A stretch of 64,000 nt of DNA, taken from contig NZ_JAAGLV010000002.1 in the NCBI RefSeq assembly GCF_010548305.1, positions 186,001-250,000 of the forward strand, read 5' to 3'. Source of the DNA: Streptomyces sp. SID13031 (GTDB lineage Bacteria; Actinomycetota; Actinomycetes; Propionibacteriales; Kribbellaceae). Within the stretch, counting starts at the first letter, position 1. Every line of letters begins with the position of its first letter. The translations under genes were made by a program, and so were the position numbers. The notes under the pieces were generated by a model. The model made no database searches. It was given only the letters and a program-made list of their open reading frames with translations, and had not been told where the DNA came from. Positions 60,179-64,000 of this stretch are shown here, one piece after another.

Positions 60179-60459
60179 CATTTCAAGCGACTCCAGTGCC
60201 GCTGCTTGTCAGTGGCCAGCCCGTGGAGGTCTGAATGCTGGGCGGTCGGATCTCAGTCTCAAGTCGGAGGAGACCAATTCCCAGAGCTACGAGGTTCAGG
60301 TGTTGAATCTTCCGGTGATGTAGCTCGTAGGCTTGGTGGGTGCGGTGATGCCGGCGGCGTATCAGTCTGAGCACTGGTATGCCGCCGAGCCGGTTTCCCG
60401 GAATCGTTGACTGGGGATGGTTGGCGGATGGAGCATGGGGGCTCGGCTAGGGAGGTCAG

Positions 60460-61302
60460 ATGGCGGACGTGGTCAGGGCGGCGTTGGTACAGACGAACTG
60501 GACTGGGGACCAGGAGTCGATGACTAAGGCGCATGAGGAGTATGCGCGGCAGGCTGCTGCGGCGGGGGCCAAGGTTATTTGCTTCCAGGAACTGTTCTAC
60601 GGGCCTTACTTCTGCCAGCTGCAGGATCCCAAGTTCTATGAGTACGCCGAGAGCGTGCCGGGGCCCACCACCGAGAGGTTCCAGGCGCTCGCCAAGGAGC
60701 TGGGCATGGTGATGGTGCTGCCGATGTATGAGCTGGAGCAGCCGGGGGTGTTGTACAACACGGCGGCCGTCATCGATGCTGACGGCAAGTATCTTGGGAA
60801 GTACCGGAAGAACCATATTCCTCAGGTGAACGGGTTCTGGGAGAAGTTCTACTTCCGGCCTGGCAACCTTGGGTACCCCGTGTTCGATACTGCGGTGGGC
60901 AGGATCGGGGTCTATATCTGTTATGACCGGCACTTCCCTGAGGGGTGGCGGGCGTTGGGGTTGGCTGGGGCGAAGATCGTGTTCAATCCGTCTGCGACCA
61001 GTCGTGGGTTGTCGTCTTACTTGTGGAAGCTCGAGCAGCCGGCAAGTGCGGTGGCCAACGAGTACTTCATCGGGGCGATCAACCGGGTCGGGATCGAGTC
61101 CGAGTTCGGGGACAACGACTTCTACGGGTCGTCGTACTTCGTGGATCCGGAGGGGAAGTTCGTGGGGGAGGTCGGGCACGACTATGACCCCGAGCTGATC
61201 GTCCGGGATCTGGATCTGGGGTTGCTCGATACGGTGCGGGACAGGTGGCAGTTCTACCGGGATCGCCGGCCGGATGCCTATGGAGACCTGACGAAGCCGT
61301 AG
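60460..61302 (+). CDS. Beta-ureidopropionase-like nitrilase-superfamily hydrolase
   Basis: A 280-residue carbon-nitrogen hydrolase. The catalytic triad is visible: Glu44 (CFQELFYGPYF), Lys117 (KYRKNHIPQ) and Cys154 (YICYDRHFP). Close to N-carbamoyl-beta-alanine and N-carbamoylputrescine amidohydrolases; the dihydropyrimidinase gene 12 bp downstream supports the former, releasing beta-alanine, CO2 and ammonia in reductive pyrimidine degradation. Start ATG follows GGGAGG. First gene of the operon. Confidence 0.9.
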   Translation: MADVVRAALVQTNWTGDQESMTKAHEEYARQAAAAGAKVICFQELFYGPYFCQLQDPKFYEYAESVPGPTTERFQALAKELGMVMVLPMYELEQPGVLYNTAAVIDADGKYLGKYRKNHIPQVNGFWEKFYFRPGNLGYPVFDTAVGRIGVYICYDRHFPEGWRALGLAGAKIVFNPSATSRGLSSYLWKLEQPASAVANEYFIGAINRVGIESEFGDNDFYGSSYFVDPEGKFVGEVGHDYDPELIVRDLDLGLLDTVRDRWQFYRDRRPDAYGDLTKP

Positions 61303-61314
61303 AGGGGACAAAGG

Positions 61315-62718
61315 ATGTCGTTGCTGGTCAAAGGCGGGACCGTCATCGGGCCGACGGGCGCTCAAAAGGCTGATGTGCTCGTCGACGGTGAGAAGATCGT
61401 CGCGCTGTTCGATCCGCAGTATCGGCAGAGTGTGCAGGCCGACGAGGTGATCGATGCCACCGGCAAGTATGTGGTCCCGGGCGGGATCGACGCGCACACG
61501 CATATGGAGATGCCGTTCGGCGGTACGTCGGCCAGCGACACCTTCGACACGGGGACCCGGGCCGCGGCGTTCGGTGGCACGACCACCATCGTCGACTTCG
61601 CGATCCAGAAGACCGGTGAGGTGGTGCAGGACGGGCTGGACGCCTGGCACACCAAGGCCGATGGCAACTGTCACATCGACTACGCGTTCCACATGATCCT
61701 CGGCGGCGTCGACGACGAGTCGCTGAAGGCGATGGACTCGCTCGTCGGCGAGGGCATCACGAGCTTCAAGCTGTTCATGGCCTACCCCGGCGTCTTCTAC
61801 TCCGACGACGGCCAGATCCTCCGGGCGATGCAGCGAGCCCGCGAGAACGGCGCGCTGATCATGATGCACGCCGAGAACGGCATCGCGATCGACGTACTCG
61901 TCCAGCAGGCGCTCCAGCGCGGTGAGACCGACCCGATCTACCACGGCATCACCCGGCCGGAGGCGCTGGAAGCAGAGGCGACCAGCCGGGCGATCGCGCT
62001 CGCCTCCGTGGCCAAGGACTGCCCGCTCTACATCGTGCACCTCTCGGCCAGCAAGGCGCTCGAGGCGGTCGCCGCGGCGCGCAACGACGGTCGCAACGTG
62101 TTCGCGGAGACCTGCCCGCAGTACCTGTACCTGACCTTGGAAGACCAATTGGGCGCACCCGGTTTCGAGGGCGCCAAATGGGTCTGCTCGACGCCACTCA
62201 GGAGTAAGCACGAGCACCACGCCAGGGACCTGTGGAAGGGGCTCCGGAGCAACGATCTCGCCGTCGTCTCGACTGACCACTGCCCGTTCTGTTTCAAGGA
62301 CCAGAAGGAGATGGGCATCGGCGACTTCTCCAAGATCCCGAACGGTATCGGCGGCGTCGAGCACCGCGTTGACCTCGTGTACCAAGGGGTCGTGGACGGT
62401 CAGCTGAGCCTGGAGCGCTGGGTCGAGACGATCGCGACGACGCCGGCCCGGATGTTCGGGCTGTACCCGCAGAAGGGCATCATCGCGCCGGGCTCGGACG
62501 CGGACATCGTGATCTACGACCCCAAGGCGACCACCCGGATCGGCGTCGAGACGCATCACATGAACATGGACTACTCGGCGTACGAAGGGGTAGAGATCGC
62601 GGGCCGGGTGGGCACGGTCATCTCGCGCGGCGAGGTGATCGTGGCTGACGGCAACTACCATGGCCGCAAGGGACGTGGGAAGTACCTGAAGCGCGGGCTC
62701 TCGTCCTACTTGATCTAA
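61315..62718 (+). CDS. hydA: Dihydropyrimidinase
   Basis: A 467-residue cyclic amidohydrolase opening dihydrouracil or hydantoins. Binuclear metal ligands: His61-x-His63 (GIDAHTHMEMPFGG), the carbamylated Lys152 (SFKLFMAYPG), His residues in IVHLSASKAL and MMHAENG, and the Asp of VVSTDHCPF. Length is standard. RBS GGGGACAAAGG before ATG. It works between a dihydropyrimidine dehydrogenase (not in the window) and the upstream ureidopropionase. Confidence 0.94.
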   Translation: MSLLVKGGTVIGPTGAQKADVLVDGEKIVALFDPQYRQSVQADEVIDATGKYVVPGGIDAHTHMEMPFGGTSASDTFDTGTRAAAFGGTTTIVDFAIQKTGEVVQDGLDAWHTKADGNCHIDYAFHMILGGVDDESLKAMDSLVGEGITSFKLFMAYPGVFYSDDGQILRAMQRARENGALIMMHAENGIAIDVLVQQALQRGETDPIYHGITRPEALEAEATSRAIALASVAKDCPLYIVHLSASKALEAVAAARNDGRNVFAETCPQYLYLTLEDQLGAPGFEGAKWVCSTPLRSKHEHHARDLWKGLRSNDLAVVSTDHCPFCFKDQKEMGIGDFSKIPNGIGGVEHRVDLVYQGVVDGQLSLERWVETIATTPARMFGLYPQKGIIAPGSDADIVIYDPKATTRIGVETHHMNMDYSAYEGVEIAGRVGTVISRGEVIVADGNYHGRKGRGKYLKRGLSSYLI

Positions 62719-62729
62719 AAGGGAGAACC

Positions 62730-63728
62730 GTGGACTTCGGAGTGGTGTTCCAGTGTGATCCGCCGGCGTCCGCGGTGGTGGAGCTCGCGCGCAAGGCAGA
62801 GGAGGCCGGGTTCGACTACGTCTGGACCTTCGACTCGCACCTGCTCTGGCAGGAGCCGTTCGTCATCTACAGCCAGATCCTGGCCGCGACCGAGCGAGTG
62901 ATCGTCGGGCCGATGGTGACGAACCCGGGCACCCGCGACTGGACCGTGATCGCCTCGCAGTTCGCGACCCTGAACGAGATGTTCGGCAATCGCACGGTCT
63001 GCGGGATCGGCCGGGGGGACTCGGCCCTGCGCACGCTCGGCGCCAAGCCGGGCACGCTTGCCGAGCTGAAGCAGTGCGTCGAGGTGGTGCGTGAGCTGGC
63101 GGCCGGGCGGACGGTCGAGTACCGCGGGCAGCAGCTCAAGTTCAACTGGGTCGAGGACGGCAAGCTCGAGGTCTGGGTCGCTGCGTACGGGCCCAAGGCC
63201 CTGCAGGTGACGGGCGAGGTCGGCGACGGCTACATCCTGCAGCTCGCCGATCCCGACATCGCGGCCTGGATGATTTCAGCCGTACGCCGCTCCGCCGAGC
63301 AGGCCGGTCGCGATCCCGAGAAGATCACCTTCTGCGTGGCGGCCCCGGCCTACGTCGGAGACGACCTGGCCCACCAACGCGAGCAGACCCGCTGGTTCGG
63401 TGGAATGGTCGGCAACCACGTCGCCGACATCGTCGCGCGCTACGGCGATGACGGTGGCGTGCCGAAGGCGCTCACCGACTACATCGCCGGGCGCAAGAGT
63501 TACGACTACGCCGAGCACGGCCGGGCGGGTAACACCCACACCGACTTCGTGCCCGACGAGGTCGTCGATCGCTTCTGCATCCTCGGTCCGGTCGAGAATC
63601 ACCTGGCCCGGCTGGAGGAACTGAAGGCGATCGGTGTCGACCAGTTCGCCCTGTACCTCCAGCACGACGCCAAAGTGGAAACCCTCAATGCCTACGGCAA
63701 GAACATCATCCCAGTCGTCAACGGATGA
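62730..63728 (+). CDS. LLM-class F420-dependent oxidoreductase (TIGR03842-like)
   Basis: A 332-residue luciferase-like TIM barrel: VVFQCDPPASAVVELARKAE, FDYVWTFDSHLLWQEPFVIY, VIVGPMVTNPGTRDW and CGIGRGDSALRTLGAKPG match the F420-using subfamily usually encoded beside dihydropyrimidinase. It may reduce or oxidise a pyrimidine-like heterocycle with F420, replacing the missing dihydropyrimidine dehydrogenase; that is inference. GTG follows GGGAG. Its end overlaps the convergent Ig-like gene by 11 bp. Confidence 0.88.
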   Translation: MDFGVVFQCDPPASAVVELARKAEEAGFDYVWTFDSHLLWQEPFVIYSQILAATERVIVGPMVTNPGTRDWTVIASQFATLNEMFGNRTVCGIGRGDSALRTLGAKPGTLAELKQCVEVVRELAAGRTVEYRGQQLKFNWVEDGKLEVWVAAYGPKALQVTGEVGDGYILQLADPDIAAWMISAVRRSAEQAGRDPEKITFCVAAPAYVGDDLAHQREQTRWFGGMVGNHVADIVARYGDDGGVPKALTDYIAGRKSYDYAEHGRAGNTHTDFVPDEVVDRFCILGPVENHLARLEELKAIGVDQFALYLQHDAKVETLNAYGKNIIPVVNG

Positions 63729-64000
63729 TGTTGACCGTCACCGCCGTCGAGGTGACGTTGCCCGCGACATCGGTGGCGACCGCGGTCACCGTGTGCGCGC
63801 CGACCGACTTGGTCGCGCTCCAGCTGTAGTTGTACGGCGATGACGTGTCGGTCTTGAGCGTCGTCGTCCCGTCCCGGAAGACGACCTTCGCCACTCCCGA
63901 TCCGCCGGTGTCGGTAGCGGTGGCCGCGAGCGGGACGCTCGCAGTACGCCGGTACGTCGAGTTGTTCGCCGGGCTGGTCAGGGCGACCGCCGGTGCGACC
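63718..64000 (-). CDS. C-terminal end of a secreted Ig-like-domain protein (partial)
   Basis: The last 93 codons of a minus-strand gene running off the window: VALTSPANNSTYRRTASVPL, then FRDGTTLKTDTSSPYNYSWS and HTVTAVATDVAGNVTSTAVT, ending VNIIR and TGA at 63718. This is a bacterial Ig-like/BIg_17-type module found at the end of secreted glycosidases, phosphoesterases and adhesins. The catalytic part is not in the window. Confidence 0.8.
   Translation of the reverse strand, partial: VAPAVALTSPANNSTYRRTASVPLAATATDTGGSGVAKVVFRDGTTTLKTDTSSPYNYSWSATKSVGAHTVTAVATDVAGNVTSTAVTVNIIR

Noticed and set aside
60183..60374. 63-codon minus-strand frame before the ureidopropionase gene, considered as a transposase remnant
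   Set aside because: No DDE motif, inverted repeats or target duplication were found; the basic helical look alone is not enough. The 60179-60459 gap holds nothing else I can identify.
60259..62661. 800-codon minus-strand frame over the pyrimidine operon
   Set aside because: Shadow of dihydropyrimidinase and ureidopropionase; no recognisable protein features.

Overview
The window is GC-rich, densely packed and shows strong third-position GC bias. Combined with a 1,619-residue NAD-glutamate dehydrogenase, a SigE-type sigma factor, a Tad pilus locus, an F420-type luciferase-family oxidoreductase and a Cgl0158-type aldolase inside an inositol operon, this points to a chromosomal segment of a soil actinomycete (Kribbella/Nocardioides-like; the genus is inference). 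I see no rRNA, tRNA, CRISPR array or intact insertion sequence. Five to six genes appear to be transcribed as leaderless mRNAs, a TANNNT box lying 6-8 nt before the start codon, which is common in this phylum.

Layout. 1-5946: an unrecognised protein, a divergent NmrA/MarR pair sharing two identical palindromic operators, then a tightly overlapped redox operon (Ser-rich membrane protein, ApbE flavinyltransferase, ferric-reductase-like haem membrane protein, NuoF/SLBB flavoprotein, ferredoxin). 6071-11752: NAD-GDH and a PurO-like protein, separated by a 100-bp palindromic element that recurs at 29964. 11828-27457: a myo-inositol catabolic regulon: GntR repressor, then iolG-like, iolE-like, iolC, aldolase, iolB, iolD, iolE, a three-gene sugar ABC transporter, another iolG-like, an iolH/iolI-like isomerase and methylmalonate-semialdehyde dehydrogenase. 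Imported inositol would be oxidised, dehydrated, ring-opened, isomerised, phosphorylated, cleaved and sent to acetyl-CoA. Two tiny ORFs are stitched by ATGA overlaps between iolC, the aldolase and iolB, and the aldolase frame carries a repeat-rich upstream extension.

27792-33838: a second polyol/sugar locus with a LacI regulator, PhyH dioxygenase, two Gfo/Idh/MocA dehydrogenases, a Hyi-like isomerase and a GntR paralogue. 33866-35672: SigE-family sigma factor with a membrane-anchored duplicated-domain partner. 35875-40587: Tad/Flp pilus genes (tadA, tadB, tadC, pilin-like, three TadE/G-like). 40676-47521: SDR, an NmrA-like reductase with divergent TetR, prfB, a Cys-cluster/pentapeptide fusion, and an MFS exporter with divergent XRE regulator. 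47565-49951: secreted GH5 cellulase plus beta-helix protein. 50341-52696: UPF0718 permease, TIGR03943 protein and NADAR protein. 52883-56149: serpin-like protein, SRPBCC/TetR pair, small membrane protein, PhzF protein.

56150-60178 is the most accessory-looking part: gene debris, then an N-terminally truncated RHS protein whose frame breaks at a G4 run, its variable C-terminal domain, an overlapping candidate immunity gene, and a second orphan C-terminal-fragment/partner-gene module. 60460-63728 is a reductive pyrimidine-degradation-type operon. The window ends inside a secreted Ig-like-domain protein on the minus strand. Decayed fragments of an SGNH hydrolase (27630), a LysR regulator (50115) and a leucine-rich-looking protein (56163) mark past deletions.
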